A stretch of DNA of 64,000 nucleotides from JASLZO01 sp965247995. Lineage in GTDB: Bacteria > Chloroflexota > Dehalococcoidia > UBA6926. The first letter of the stretch is position 1. Each line of letters begins with the position of its first letter. The notes beneath the pieces are model-generated. The model did no database searches. It had not been told where the DNA came from and was given only the letters and a program-made list of their open reading frames with translations. Both the position numbers and the translations under genes were made by a program. Shown one piece after another: positions 51,789 to 61,142 of this stretch. The stretch covers positions 930,001 through 994,000 of the forward strand of contig OZ252041.1 in the NCBI GenBank assembly GCA_965247995.1, given 5' to 3'.

Positions 51789-52898
51789 ATGAGCTCGACG
51801 ATGCCCGACCACATGACGAAGCCGTTGGACGCGCTGGAGCACCGGTTCGAGGAGCTCGAGGCGGAGATGGCGCGTCCCGAGGTGGCGGCGGACTACGGGA
51901 AGCTGGAGAAGCTGGCCCGTCAACGGTCGACGCTTGAAGGGACGGTCGCCAGGTACCGGGAGTACCGGAAGCTGTGCGAGGACCTGGCGGGGGCCGAAGA
52001 GGTCTTGCGAACGAGCGACGACGCCGAGATGCGGGAGATGGCCAGCCAGGAAGCGCGTGAGCTGGAATCAACGGTCGCCGAGCACGAGCAGGCGTTGCGG
52101 TTGGCACTGCTCCCCAAGGACCCAAGGGACGACGGGGACATCATCGTCGAGGTCCGGGCGGGGACGGGCGGTGAGGAAGCCGGGTTGTTCGCGGGCGACT
52201 TGTTCCGGATGTATACGCGGTTTGCGCAGGCCCAGGGGTGGAAGACGGACGTGCTGAGCGCGAACGAGACGGGAATCGGTGGGTTCAAAGAGATCATTTT
52301 CGGCTTGAAGGGTGCTGGGGCATACGCTCACCTGAAGTTCGAGTCCGGCGTCCACCGTGTGCAGCGTGTGCCCGCGACGGAAGCGTCTGGGCGGATCCAC
52401 ACGTCGACGGCCACGGTGGCGGTGTTGCCCGAGGCCGATGAGATCGACGTGGACGTAAAGGACGACGATGTACGGATCGATGTCTTCCACGCGGGCGGGG
52501 CGGGCGGCCAGAACGTGAACAAGGTCGCGACGGCGATCCGCTTGACGCACCATCCGACGGGCATTGTGGTGGCGTGTCAGGACGAGCGGTCGCAACTGCA
52601 GAACCGCGTGAAGGCGTTCGCGATCCTGCGCGCGCGCCTGCTCGACATGGAGATTCGGAAGCAAGAAGAAGAGCTGGCGGCGACCCGGCGGTCACAAGTG
52701 GGGAGTGGGGAACGGTCGGAGAAGGTGCGGACGTACAACTTCCCGGAGAACCGGGTGACCGATGGGCGACTGAGCCGCAACCTGCATTCGTTGGACCGCA
52801 TCCTGGACGGCAAGATGGATGAACTGCTGGAGAGACTGGCAGGCGCGGAGCAGGAGCGGCTCCTGTCGGAGCGGGCGCACCAAGCCGCCGTCTCCTGA
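51789..52898 (+). CDS. prfA: Peptide chain release factor 1
   Basis: The 369-residue factor recognises UAA and UAG. The codon-recognition tripeptide is P195-A196-T197, as in RF1 (RF2 has SPF), and the peptidyl hydrolysis motif is G239-G240-Q241. Several in-frame Met codons exist near the start (1, 5 and 9); the first is nearest the TATACT. It precedes prmC, which methylates the GGQ glutamine. Confidence 0.95.
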   Translation: MSSTMPDHMTKPLDALEHRFEELEAEMARPEVAADYGKLEKLARQRSTLEGTVARYREYRKLCEDLAGAEEVLRTSDDAEMREMASQEARELESTVAEHEQALRLALLPKDPRDDGDIIVEVRAGTGGEEAGLFAGDLFRMYTRFAQAQGWKTDVLSANETGIGGFKEIIFGLKGAGAYAHLKFESGVHRVQRVPATEASGRIHTSTATVAVLPEADEIDVDVKDDDVRIDVFHAGGAGGQNVNKVATAIRLTHHPTGIVVACQDERSQLQNRVKAFAILRARLLDMEIRKQEEELAATRRSQVGSGERSEKVRTYNFPENRVTDGRLSRNLHSLDRILDGKMDELLERLAGAEQERLLSERAHQAAVS

Positions 52899-52924
52899 CG
52901 GCTGCTGCCGACGGACGCCGATCC

Positions 52925-53824
52925 ATGGTTGACCCGAGCGCACGAATGTTCGTTCGTGACGTGCTCGATGAGGCGCGCCGCCGGATCGCGAGATCAGGAT
53001 CACAGGAACCACTCCTCGAGGCACGAATGCTGTTGGCGCACGTGATCGGCAGGGAAGCGTCGGATTTGCTCGTTCGCTTGGACGATCCTGTTTCGGCCCC
53101 AGAGGCACAGCAGTACGAAATCCTGGTGCAACGGCGGGAACGCCGCGAGCCGGTGGCGTACATCATTGAGGAGCGAGAGTTCTATGGGCTGAAGTTCGCG
53201 GTGGACGGGCGTGCGTTGATTCCGAGGCCCGAGACCGAGATGCTGGTCGAGGAGGCCCTGGCGTTCTGCGAGGACGCATCCGGTGAGCGCACCGACGCGC
53301 TGACGATCGCGGATATCGGCACAGGGTCCGGATGCATCGTGGTGTCGATCGCGGCCAATTCGCGTGATTGGCCCGGGGTCCGCTTCATCGCGACGGACAT
53401 ATCCGGCGATGCGGTGGCCGTCGCACGACTCAACGCGGGGCGGCACGGCGTCGAAGGCCAGATCGATTTCCGCGTCGGCGATTCGTTGGAGCCGTTGGCA
53501 GCGGAGCGGGTGGACCTGATCGTGGCGAACCCGCCGTACGTGCCGGAGGAGAACGTCGCCCGGCTGCAGCCGGAGATCACGCTCTACGAGCCGGAGGTCG
53601 CGCGCGTTGGTGGGCGCGATGGACTGCGTGTTTCGCGCCAGATCGTCGCGGGTGCGCCGGCGCTGCTGAATCCGGGCGGTGGGTTGCTGATGGAGATGGG
53701 GTACGGGCAAGCGGATGCGGTGGTCGACCTGGCGGTGACGGCGTTCGGGCCGAGCGCGGACGTCGACATCCAGTTAGACCTCGCGGGCATCCCGCGAGTG
53801 TTACGGGTGAGGTTGGCTCCGTAG
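52925..53824 (+). CDS. prmC: Release factor glutamine methyltransferase PrmC
   Basis: The 299-residue SAM-dependent enzyme methylates the GGQ glutamine of RF1/RF2. It has a helical N-terminal domain, the SAM-binding IGTGSGC loop (about 121-127) and the catalytic NPPY (192-195). ATG at 52925 is 26 nt after prfA; prfA-prmC is a classic pair. Confidence 0.95.
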   Translation: MVDPSARMFVRDVLDEARRRIARSGSQEPLLEARMLLAHVIGREASDLLVRLDDPVSAPEAQQYEILVQRRERREPVAYIIEEREFYGLKFAVDGRALIPRPETEMLVEEALAFCEDASGERTDALTIADIGTGSGCIVVSIAANSRDWPGVRFIATDISGDAVAVARLNAGRHGVEGQIDFRVGDSLEPLAAERVDLIVANPPYVPEENVARLQPEITLYEPEVARVGGRDGLRVSRQIVAGAPALLNPGGGLLMEMGYGQADAVVDLAVTAFGPSADVDIQLDLAGIPRVLRVRLAP

Positions 53825-53844
53825 GACCCGAGGGCGGGTCTGGG

Positions 53845-54816
53845 TTAGGTAACGACTGAGCCAGCGCCCACTTGGGCACCGGCGTCTATCGAGACCCCGT
53901 CGCCGATGACTGCGCTCTCGACGCGGGCTCCCGGGCCGACCTGAACGCCTTCCCAGAGGACCGACGCTTCGACCGTGGCGCCGTCGCTGATAACGCATCC
54001 GGGGCCGAGGACGGCTGGGCCGATGAGAGAGGCGGTGGGGGCGACGACGACCCCGTGACCGAGGACGACATCCGTTTCCGGCGTATGCCAAGCGGGGGCC
54101 TGGCCGGTGAGGAAATCGTGGTTCAACGCGAGGTAACTCTCCGGGGTGCCGATATCCCGAAAGTACCCAGACCAACGATAGCTGTGGACCTGCATGTTCA
54201 TGCGCAGCATGTTGGGGAAGAGATCGACCTCGAACATGGAGGGTTGCCCCTCTGAGACGAAGCGAAGCGCTTCTGGCTCGAGGACATAGAGGCCGGAATT
54301 GACGGTCTTCGCTGGGAAGAGCGGGCCTTTGGGTTTCTCAAGGAAGCGCATGACGTAGCCCTCGCCGTCGATCTGAACGAGGCCGAAGCGCGAAGGATCG
54401 TCCTCTTCATGGATGGCGATGGTGGCGAACTCGCGGCGCTCGATGTGCTGGTCGATCATGGGCCGGAGATCGACAGACATGACGACATCGCCGTTCAGGA
54501 CGATGAAGGTCTCGGTGAGTTGGGGAAGGATGGCGCGGACGGCGCCGCTGGTGCCCAAGGGAGAGTCCTCGATTACGTAATCGATCTCAACGCCGAAGGA
54601 CTGTCCCCGGCCGTAGCGTTTGACGAGTCGTTCCGGTTGGTACCCGACGGCGAAGATGATCTTCGTTACACCCACGTCGCGCAGCCGGTCGATGACGTAG
54701 TCGAGGAACGGCCGGTTCACGACCGGCAGCATGGGTTTCGGCAGGTTGTCGGTCAGGGGACGGAGACGCGTTCCCTGACCGCCGGCGAGGATGACTGCCG
54801 TCAGCGGTTCCGACAC
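53845..54816 (-). CDS. Sugar-nucleotide nucleotidyltransferase with LbH tail
   Basis: The 323-residue protein has the nucleotidyltransferase motif GGQGTRLRPLTDNLPKPMLP at the start and 'LNGDVVMSVDLRP' and 'VNSGLYVLEPEAL' in the core, as in mannose-1-phosphate guanylyltransferase or glucose-1-phosphate thymidylyltransferase. Residues of about 235-323 form hexapeptide (left-handed beta-helix) repeats. It starts with GTG 9 nt after the metK stop, making it the last gene of the activated-methyl operon. The sugar and base are not determined. Confidence 0.88.
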   Translation of the reverse strand: MSEPLTAVILAGGQGTRLRPLTDNLPKPMLPVVNRPFLDYVIDRLRDVGVTKIIFAVGYQPERLVKRYGRGQSFGVEIDYVIEDSPLGTSGAVRAILPQLTETFIVLNGDVVMSVDLRPMIDQHIERREFATIAIHEEDDPSRFGLVQIDGEGYVMRFLEKPKGPLFPAKTVNSGLYVLEPEALRFVSEGQPSMFEVDLFPNMLRMNMQVHSYRWSGYFRDIGTPESYLALNHDFLTGQAPAWHTPETDVVLGHGVVVAPTASLIGPAVLGPGCVISDGATVEASVLWEGVQVGPGARVESAVIGDGVSIDAGAQVGAGSVVT

Positions 54817-54825
54817 GGCGCGCTG

Positions 54826-56067
54826 CTATCCGGTTTCGGAGCCGGAGTCCGGGACCGCGCGGATCCCGGCATCCCGTCGGAGGATGTCCGCCTTGTCGGT
54901 TGCCTCCCACGGCACATCCAGGTCCTCGCGTCCGAAGTGTCCGTACGACGCAACTTGGCGATAGATAGGTCGCCGGAGGTTGAGGTCGTGAATGATGGCG
55001 CCGGGCCGGAGGTCGAAGTGCTGTCGGACGAGCCGTTCGATGACGTCATCGTCCACACTCCCGGTGCCGTAGGTCTCGATGGCGACCGAGACGGGGGTTG
55101 CCATGCCGATGACGTAGGCAAGCTGGATCTCACAGCGGTCGGCGAGTCCAGCGGCGACGACGTTCTTGGCGACATACCGGGCTGCGTAGGCGCCGGAGCG
55201 ATCGACCTTGGTGGGGTCCTTGCCGGAGAACGCTCCGCCGCCGTGGCGGAAACCGCCACCGTAGGTATCGACGAGAATCTTGCGTCCGGTGAGTCCCGCG
55301 TCGCCCATTGGCCCGCCGGTGACGAACCGCCCGCTGGCATTGATGTAGGTGGTCGTCTTGCTATCGATGAGGGCGCGGGGAACGGTCGGCCGGATGACGA
55401 GCTCGGTCAGATCGCGCTCGAGCGCCTCGTTGCTGACCTCGGGGTCGTGCTGAGCGGCGAGGGTGATATTGGTGAGCCGTACGGGTTTGCCCTGGTTGTA
55501 CTCGACGACGACCTGCGATTTGCCGTCGGGGCGGAGGTAGGGAAGCGAGCCGTCCTTGCGGACCTCCGCGAGGCGGCGGGCCAGTTTGTGTGACAACGAG
55601 ATGGGCAGCGGCATGAGTTCCGGGGTCTCATTGCAGGCGTATCCGATCATGATTCCCTGATCGCCCGCGCCGAGGCGGAGGATGTCGTCTTCGCCGCCTT
55701 CCCCGCGGACCTCGTAGGCGAGGTCGACGCCGGCTGCGATGTCGCTTGATTGCTCTTTGATACTCACCAAGACCCCGCAGGTCTGGTAATCGAAGCCGTA
55801 GTCGGCATCCGTATAACCGACGTCGCGGACGACTTCGCGAACGAGCTTGCCGATGTCGACATAGGTCTCGGTCGTGATCTCGCCGAGAACGACAACGAGT
55901 CCGGTCGTAGTGGCCGCCTCGCAGGCGACGCGGCCCTCCGGGTCGTCAGTGAGGATGGCATCCAGGACGGCATCCGAGACCTGGTCGCAGAGCTTATCCG
56001 GGTGGCCCTCCGTGACCGATTCGGCGGTCTGCAAATAGGACGAGGACCGGAGGAACGTCATGGTCAT
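54826..56067 (-). CDS. metK: S-adenosylmethionine synthetase
   Basis: The 413-residue enzyme makes SAM from methionine and ATP. It opens with 'SVTEGHPDKLCDQVSDAVLDA', followed by GAGDQGIMIGYA and 'GGGAFSGKDPTKVDRSGAY', the MetK signatures. The ATG at 56067 has AAGGAG 9 nt upstream. It lies downstream of ahcY and the thioesterase gene, in the same orientation. Confidence 0.95.
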   Translation of the reverse strand: MTMTFLRSSSYLQTAESVTEGHPDKLCDQVSDAVLDAILTDDPEGRVACEAATTTGLVVVLGEITTETYVDIGKLVREVVRDVGYTDADYGFDYQTCGVLVSIKEQSSDIAAGVDLAYEVRGEGGEDDILRLGAGDQGIMIGYACNETPELMPLPISLSHKLARRLAEVRKDGSLPYLRPDGKSQVVVEYNQGKPVRLTNITLAAQHDPEVSNEALERDLTELVIRPTVPRALIDSKTTTYINASGRFVTGGPMGDAGLTGRKILVDTYGGGFRHGGGAFSGKDPTKVDRSGAYAARYVAKNVVAAGLADRCEIQLAYVIGMATPVSVAIETYGTGSVDDDVIERLVRQHFDLRPGAIIHDLNLRRPIYRQVASYGHFGREDLDVPWEATDKADILRRDAGIRAVPDSGSETG

Positions 56068-56089
56068 TGGCGCGGGCTCCTTGTCGTGG

Positions 56090-56641
56090 TTACGTGTCCC
56101 CCCGGGACGGGTTGGTTTTTTTTAACGGTCCGGGGACGCCGAATTCGCGGCGCTGCGCGTCAGTCAAGATCATGAGTGACGCGTCGGCTTCCGCGACCGT
56201 TTGATTGGTCGTGAGGTTGGTGACCGAGGCGTGGACTTCCAGGAGGCGACGGGTCGCGCGTGTGAGCCAAGCGTCCACGCGGAGCGCGTCTTCGACAGCC
56301 GCTTGCCCGTGGAAACGGATGGTCAGCTTGGCGGTGGCGGCGCGTTTATCACGGACGTACGCGACGTATGCCGCAGCTTCATCCAAGAGGGTCGCGACGA
56401 GACCGCCGTGGACGGCGTGTGGCCAACCCTGGTGGACTGCCGGATCGGGTATCCAGTCTGCGAAGACGTGATCATTGTCGGTATTCTCTATGAGTTGAAA
56501 CTCGAGGCGGAGGCCGCCGGGGTTGTTCGGGCCGCAGGCGAAGCACTGTTCGGTCTGATCTCGATCGAAGTCGGGGGCCTTCGCACGCACGGCCCGGGTG
56601 GCCGAATTACTGGTCTGGAGACTCAGGTGCCCATCTCCCAT
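56090..56641 (-). CDS. PaaI-type hotdog thioesterase
   Basis: The 183-residue protein has a 4HBT hotdog domain: CFACGPNNPGGLRL, then 'AVHGGLVATLLDEAA' with the usual Asp-Glu pair on the long helix. Such enzymes hydrolyse acyl-CoA thioesters. The ATG (56641) overlaps the ahcY end; an in-frame GTG at 56590 gives 166 aa. It has no obvious link to the methyl cycle apart from position. Start uncertain. Confidence 0.8.
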   Translation of the reverse strand: MGDGHLSLQTSNSATRAVRAKAPDFDRDQTEQCFACGPNNPGGLRLEFQLIENTDNDHVFADWIPDPAVHQGWPHAVHGGLVATLLDEAAAYVAYVRDKRAATAKLTIRFHGQAAVEDALRVDAWLTRATRRLLEVHASVTNLTTNQTVAEADASLMILTDAQRREFGVPGPLKKTNPSRGDT

Positions 56642-57915
56642 GAACGGAGGTACGCGACCTGCTCGGGGGTCGGCGTGTCGATGGAGATCCCGACCGAGTG
56701 GAGCTTGAGGCGCGCGACGTCCTCGTCGATGTCGTGTGGGAGCGTGTGAACGCTCCGGGACAAGCCATCCCCGTCCGGGCCGGCGACGTACCTGGCGGCG
56801 AGAGCCTGGTCCGCGAAGGAGAGGTCCATGACGGCCGACGGGTGTCCGTCCGCCGCTGCGAGGTTGATCAGACGTCCCTCGGCGAGCAGGAAGAGTTTGC
56901 GGCCGTCTTTGAGTGTGTACTCCTCGACGAAGGGACGGACGGTGCGCATATTGGGTTTGGTGTCCTCGCCGGACGCCAATTCCTGGAGTGCTGGGATGTC
57001 GATTTCGACGTCGAAGTGGCCGGAGTTGGCGATGACGGCGCCGTCTTTCAGTTGTTCGAGGTGTGTGCGACCGATGGCGTGGATGTCGCCGGTGACGGTG
57101 ATGAAGATGTCGCCGATGGGGGCGGCCTCCGCGAGCGGCATCACGCGGTTGCCGTCCATCAGGGCCTCCAGGCCGCGGATGGGGTCGATTTCGCAGACAA
57201 CCACCTGCGCGCCCATGCCGCGGGCACGCATGGCGATACCCCGGCCGCACCAGCCGTAGCCGATGACGACGACGGTCTTGCCAGCCCACAGGATGTTGGT
57301 GGCTCGCGTGATTCCGTCCAGCGTGGACTGGCCGGTGCCGTATCGGTTGTCGAAGAGGTGTTTGGTGTCGGCGTCGTTGACGGCGATGATCGGGTAAAGG
57401 AGCTTGCCCTGTTCGGCGAGGCTCCGGAGGCGGATGACCCCAGTGGTGGTCTCCTCCGTGCCGGCCCGCATGTTCTGGACGAGGTCTTGCCGAGCGCTGT
57501 GGATCACGGCGACGAGGTCTGCGCCGTCGTCCATGGTCATGGTCGGTTTGTGGTCAAGGGCCTGGTTGAGGTGCTTGTAGTAGGTCTCCGTGTCCTCGCC
57601 CTTGACGGCGAAGACGGGGATCCCGAACTCGGCGACCAGCGCGGCTGCGACCTCGTCCTGAGTGGAGAGTGGGTTGGAGGCGCAGAGCCTGACATCGGCG
57701 CCACCCTCCTTCAGCGTGATCGCGAGATTGGCGGTCTCCGAGGTGACGTGGAGGCACGCCGAGAGGCGCTGACCCGCGAGGGGTTTGTCCCGGCGGAACT
57801 GTTCACGGATGAGGCGGAGTACCGGCATCTCACGGCTTGCCCACTCGGTCTTCTTGACGCCCTCTGGGGCGAGGGAGAGGTCAGCGACGTCGCTCTCGAT
57901 TTGGGACACGGTCAT
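56623..57915 (-). CDS. ahcY: S-adenosylhomocysteine hydrolase
   Basis: The 430-residue NAD-dependent enzyme splits SAH to adenosine and homocysteine. The 'SETANLAITLKEGGADV' N-terminal region, GYGWCGRG NAD-binding loop and 'VITNSGHFDVEID'-type motif (here VIANSGHFDVEID) are present. Upstream (57916-57990) a TACAAT occurs, but I see no SAH riboswitch fold. With adenosine kinase and metK it completes the methyl-recycling route. Confidence 0.95.
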   Translation of the reverse strand: MTVSQIESDVADLSLAPEGVKKTEWASREMPVLRLIREQFRRDKPLAGQRLSACLHVTSETANLAITLKEGGADVRLCASNPLSTQDEVAAALVAEFGIPVFAVKGEDTETYYKHLNQALDHKPTMTMDDGADLVAVIHSARQDLVQNMRAGTEETTTGVIRLRSLAEQGKLLYPIIAVNDADTKHLFDNRYGTGQSTLDGITRATNILWAGKTVVVIGYGWCGRGIAMRARGMGAQVVVCEIDPIRGLEALMDGNRVMPLAEAAPIGDIFITVTGDIHAIGRTHLEQLKDGAVIANSGHFDVEIDIPALQELASGEDTKPNMRTVRPFVEEYTLKDGRKLFLLAEGRLINLAAADGHPSAVMDLSFADQALAARYVAGPDGDGLSRSVHTLPHDIDEDVARLKLHSVGISIDTPTPEQVAYLRSWEMGT

Positions 57916-57990
57916 GCAGGAGTAGTCCTTTCTAGGCTGGGGGGCCGGGTCGGTGGAACCGGTGGTCCCATTGTAGGCGGTGCGGCCGAT

Positions 57991-58989
57991 CTAGAGAGAT
58001 TCAGTTATCAAGGCGTTGAGGTCGGCGTCGGGGCGCGCGCCGATGTGGGAGATGATCTCGGCAGCGGCGATTGAGCCGATGCGGGCGCTGGTGGCGAGGT
58101 CGTACTGGTGAGTAAGGCCAAAGAGGAATCCGGCTGCGTAGAGGTCGCCGGCGCCCGTGGTATCGACGACGTGCCGGATGGGGATCGCGTCGATGACGTG
58201 GACCTCGTCTCCGGAAACGACAACTGAACCCTTTTCGCTGCGCGTGAGCGCGGCAATCGACGCGTTCGGTCGGACTGCTTGGAGGGCCGCATCGAAGTCC
58301 GCGACCTCATAGAGTCTGACGATTTCCTGCTCGTTGGCGAAGAGGATGTCCACGTGGTCGCGGACGAGGTCGACGAACGATTGACGGTGTCGGGCGACGC
58401 AGAATGGGTCGGATAGCGTCAGCGCGACCTGACGTCCAGCTGCGTGCGCGCGTGTTGCGGCGCGGACCATGGCCTCCTTCGCGAGCGGGAGGTCCCACAG
58501 ATAGCCTTCTAGGTAAGTCACCTGATGCTGCTGAATGACAGCGTCATCTACGTCCTGCGGCCCGAGCTCCACACATGCGCCGAGGTGCGTGGCCATGGAG
58601 CGCTGGCCGTCCGGCGTGACTACGATCAGGCACCGGGCGGTCGGAGGTCCTTGTTGGGCGAGCGGGCAGTCCATGGCGATGCCGATGGCGGAGAGGTCGT
58701 GGCGGAAGACGGCGCCGAACTCATCGTCATGGAGTCTGCCGATGAACGACCCGGTCCCGCCGAGGCCGGCGATGCCGGCCATGGTGTTTGCCACGGACCC
58801 GCCGGAGCGCTCGACCGTCGGCCCCATGGAGGCGTAGATGGACGAGGCCTGACCGGCGTCGATCAACGTCATGGCGCCTTTGGCCATGCCGAGAGCACGG
58901 ACGGTGGCGTCATCGGCACGGGCGAGCACGTCGACGATTGCATTGCCAACGCCAACGACATCTTTGAGTCCGCCGTCAGGCACCGTCAC
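57991..58989 (-). CDS. Adenosine kinase-like PfkB family sugar kinase
   Basis: The 332-residue PfkB kinase has 'VGNAIVDVLA' near the start and the catalytic loop DTTGAGDLYAAGFL with the general-base Asp. Position between a rhodanese gene and ahcY suggests adenosine is the substrate, pulling SAH hydrolysis forward. The GTG at 58989 has GAGGGG at 9 nt; a longer frame to 59112 includes unlikely sequence. Substrate is inferred. Confidence 0.85.
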   Translation of the reverse strand: MTVPDGGLKDVVGVGNAIVDVLARADDATVRALGMAKGAMTLIDAGQASSIYASMGPTVERSGGSVANTMAGIAGLGGTGSFIGRLHDDEFGAVFRHDLSAIGIAMDCPLAQQGPPTARCLIVVTPDGQRSMATHLGACVELGPQDVDDAVIQQHQVTYLEGYLWDLPLAKEAMVRAATRAHAAGRQVALTLSDPFCVARHRQSFVDLVRDHVDILFANEQEIVRLYEVADFDAALQAVRPNASIAALTRSEKGSVVVSGDEVHVIDAIPIRHVVDTTGAGDLYAAGFLFGLTHQYDLATSARIGSIAAAEIISHIGARPDADLNALITESL

Positions 58990-59032
58990 GAACGCGGACC
59001 CCTCAAACTCGGGGCGGTTGTGCTCGGCCCAA

Positions 59033-59374
59033 TCAGTCCTGGGCGACCGGGAAGGATGCGGAGCGCCAGGCCTCGATCCCTCCCTCGAGGTTGTAGAGGG
59101 GGCCAGGTGCACCGACCGATGCTGCCAACTCCGCGGCGAGTGCGGACCGCACGCCCGCGGCGCAGTAGAAGACGATGGGACGGTCCTTGGGGATGTCGTC
59201 GATACGGCTCATGCTGAGGATGTCGTTGACGGAGATCAATTCAGCGCCGTCTATGTAGCCCTCGTCCCATTCGTTCTGCTCGCGGACGTCGATCAAGGCG
59301 ACGGTCCCGCTGTCAACGAGGTCCTTGGCCTTGGCGGCGTCGATGCGCTCGAAGGGTTCTTGTGGGGTGGTCAT
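59033..59374 (-). CDS. Single-domain rhodanese protein
   Basis: The 113-residue protein is one rhodanese domain with the active-site Cys in FYCAAGVRS and 'LIDVREQNEWDEGYIDGA' as the entry motif. AAGGGAG precedes the ATG. It is the first gene after the strong promoter at 59458-59486 and is 43 nt before the adenosine kinase. Its sulfur partner is unknown. Confidence 0.88.
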   Translation of the reverse strand: MTTPQEPFERIDAAKAKDLVDSGTVALIDVREQNEWDEGYIDGAELISVNDILSMSRIDDIPKDRPIVFYCAAGVRSALAAELAASVGAPGPLYNLEGGIEAWRSASFPVAQD

Positions 59375-59457
59375 GGAGTAGTGCGCTCCCTTGCGATTGA
59401 ACCGGTGAATTCTGACGGTGCAGTGCCCAGTATGAGCACGAGTTACCAGCGCGGAGA

Positions 59458-59486
59458 ACTATAGCCAGAGGCGGGTTGACCGTCAA
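59458..59486 (-). promoter_or_regulatory. Strong promoter of the methyl-cycle operon
   Basis: On the minus strand TTGACG (59481-59486), exactly 17 nt, TATAGT (59458-59463), each 5 of 6 to consensus. It lies 83 nt upstream of the rhodanese ATG and just after the glnB terminator, so it probably drives the whole run to 53845. Confidence 0.75.
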
Positions 59487-59495
59487 AATAGAAGA

Positions 59496-59534
59496 CGGAC
59501 AGCCCGCCCCAGGTTGAATGGGGCGGGCTGTCCG
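59496..59534 (-). terminator. Terminator after glnB
   Basis: A 15-bp perfect stem (59496-59510 / 59520-59534) with a 9-nt loop lies 26 nt after the glnB stop; TCTTCTATTTT follows on the minus strand. It separates amt-glnB from the downstream operon. Confidence 0.85.
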
Positions 59535-59560
59535 ATTTCGAGGGCGGCTGTTGGTTTGGC

Positions 59561-59902
59561 TTAGATGACGCTGTCCCCTCTTTCGCCGGTCCGCACCCTG
59601 ACGGCGTCTTCGACCGGGACGATGAAAATCTTCCCGTCTCCGATTTCGCCCGTGCGCGAGGCTTCGACGACGATCTCGACGGCACGTTCGACGTCACCGT
59701 CTGCGACGACGAGTTCGATCTTGGTCTTGGGGAGCATGTCGACGGAGACGGGAACCCCACCCCGGCCTTGGTGAACGATGCCGCGCTGGACGCCACGGCC
59801 CATCACCTGAACCGTGTTGAGCCCGCTGAATCCGGCTTCGTCCAAAGCGTCCTTGACGGCGGTCAGACGCTCCGGCCGGACGATGGCTTCGATTTTCTTC
59901 AT
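59561..59902 (-). CDS. glnB: Nitrogen regulatory protein P-II (GlnB/GlnK type)
   Basis: The 113-residue trimer-forming P-II protein senses 2-oxoglutarate and ATP/ADP. The C-terminal signature TGEIGDGKIFIVPVEDAVRVRTG is intact. In the T-loop (GRGVQRGIVHQGRGGVPVSVDMLPK, split here as residues 35-59) there is no Tyr at the uridylylation site; residue 51 is Pro. So control by GlnD-type uridylylation is not expected. It follows amt by 28 nt; amt-glnK pairing implies it gates the transporter. Confidence 0.93.
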   Translation of the reverse strand: MKKIEAIVRPERLTAVKDALDEAGFSGLNTVQVMGRGVQRGIVHQGRGGVPVSVDMLPKTKIELVVADGDVERAVEIVVEASRTGEIGDGKIFIVPVEDAVRVRTGERGDSVI

Positions 59903-59930
59903 GACAGGTAATCCTTTCTTCCGGCGAAGC

Positions 59931-61142
59931 CTAATTTAACTTGTACGCGGGCTCAGCGTGCTCGGAGATGTCCAGCCCGGTCTCTTCATCTTCTGGCGAA
60001 ACACGGATGCCGATGGTGTACTTGAGGGCCAGCAGGATTGCGGCGGTGAGGACGAAGCTCCAGATCCAGGTCGCACCGATGCCGACGATCTGGTAGCCGA
60101 TCTGCTCGATCCTGGTGACTCCTTCGGCAAGTCCGGCGAAGCCGACACCGACGAAGAGACCGGTCGCAAGGGCGCCCCAGGTGCCGCCGATGCCGTGAAC
60201 ACCCCAGACGGCTAGCGCGTCGTCGATCTGGAAGCGGGAGGCGAGTCGCATTGCGCCGTAACACATGATGCCAGCGCCGAGTCCAATGATGAGCGCGGGC
60301 ATGGCTCCAACGAACCCAGCGGCCGGTGTAATGGCGACGAGACCTGCAACCGCACCGGATGCCGCTCCGACGACGCTGGGTTTCTTGGCGAACAACCATG
60401 ACATGCCAACCCAAGCGAGCGCTCCAGCACCCGTGGCCGTGTTCGTGACGACAAACGCGTTGACGGCGGTTCCATCCGCGGCGAGCGCGCTTCCAGCGTT
60501 GAACCCAAACCAGCCGAACCAGAGGAGGCCAGCGCCAAGCACGACGAAGGGAATGTTGTGCGGCTCCATGGGTTCACGACCGAAGCCGAGGCGGCGGCCG
60601 AAGATGAGGGCTGCTGCGAGCGCCGCTACGCCGGAATTGATGTGGACGACGGTGCCACCGGCGAAGTCCAACGCTCCGAGTTCGCCGAGCCAGCCGCCAC
60701 CCCAGACCCAGTGCGCAACCGGCGCATAGACGATGGTGACCCAGGCGACGATGAAGATCACGTAGGCGCTGAACTTCATCCGTTCGGCGAACGCCCCAGT
60801 GATGAGGGCCGGTGTGATGATCGCGAACATGCCCTGGAACATCATGAAGAGCTGGTCCGAGATCGTGTAACCGAACGTTGACTCAGTGGCGGAGACGCCG
60901 CTGAGCCCGAAGTGGGAAAGGTCCCCTATGAACTTCCCGACGTCAGGTCCGAACGCCAGCGTGTAGCCCCACAACACCCAGACGACGCTGACGATGGCGA
61001 TGGACATGAAGCTGTGCATAATAGTGGCGGACGCGTTCTTGGCTCGCGCCAACCCGCCGTAGAAGAAGGCGAGTCCCGGAGTCATAAGCAGCACGAGTGC
61101 TGCAGACACCAGAATCCATGCGGTATCTCCTGTATCAATCAT
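59931..61142 (-). CDS. amt: Ammonium transporter Amt
   Basis: The 403-residue channel has 11 expected membrane helices. The twin pore histidines are in HWVWGGGW and VHGIGG, and 'GFNAGSALAADG' and 'FVVTNTATGAGALAW' are typical. The ATG at 61142 has GGAGG at 7 nt; in-frame ATGs at 61148 and 61184 lack that spacing. It precedes glnB, the usual partner. Confidence 0.95.
   Translation of the reverse strand: MIDTGDTAWILVSAALVLLMTPGLAFFYGGLARAKNASATIMHSFMSIAIVSVVWVLWGYTLAFGPDVGKFIGDLSHFGLSGVSATESTFGYTISDQLFMMFQGMFAIITPALITGAFAERMKFSAYVIFIVAWVTIVYAPVAHWVWGGGWLGELGALDFAGGTVVHINSGVAALAAALIFGRRLGFGREPMEPHNIPFVVLGAGLLWFGWFGFNAGSALAADGTAVNAFVVTNTATGAGALAWVGMSWLFAKKPSVVGAASGAVAGLVAITPAAGFVGAMPALIIGLGAGIMCYGAMRLASRFQIDDALAVWGVHGIGGTWGALATGLFVGVGFAGLAEGVTRIEQIGYQIVGIGATWIWSFVLTAAILLALKYTIGIRVSPEDEETGLDISEHAEPAYKLN

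Noticed and set aside
57916..57990. SAH or SAM riboswitch before ahcY
   Set aside because: The 75-nt gap lacks the conserved stems and loop sequences of known SAH/SAM classes as far as I can fold by eye.
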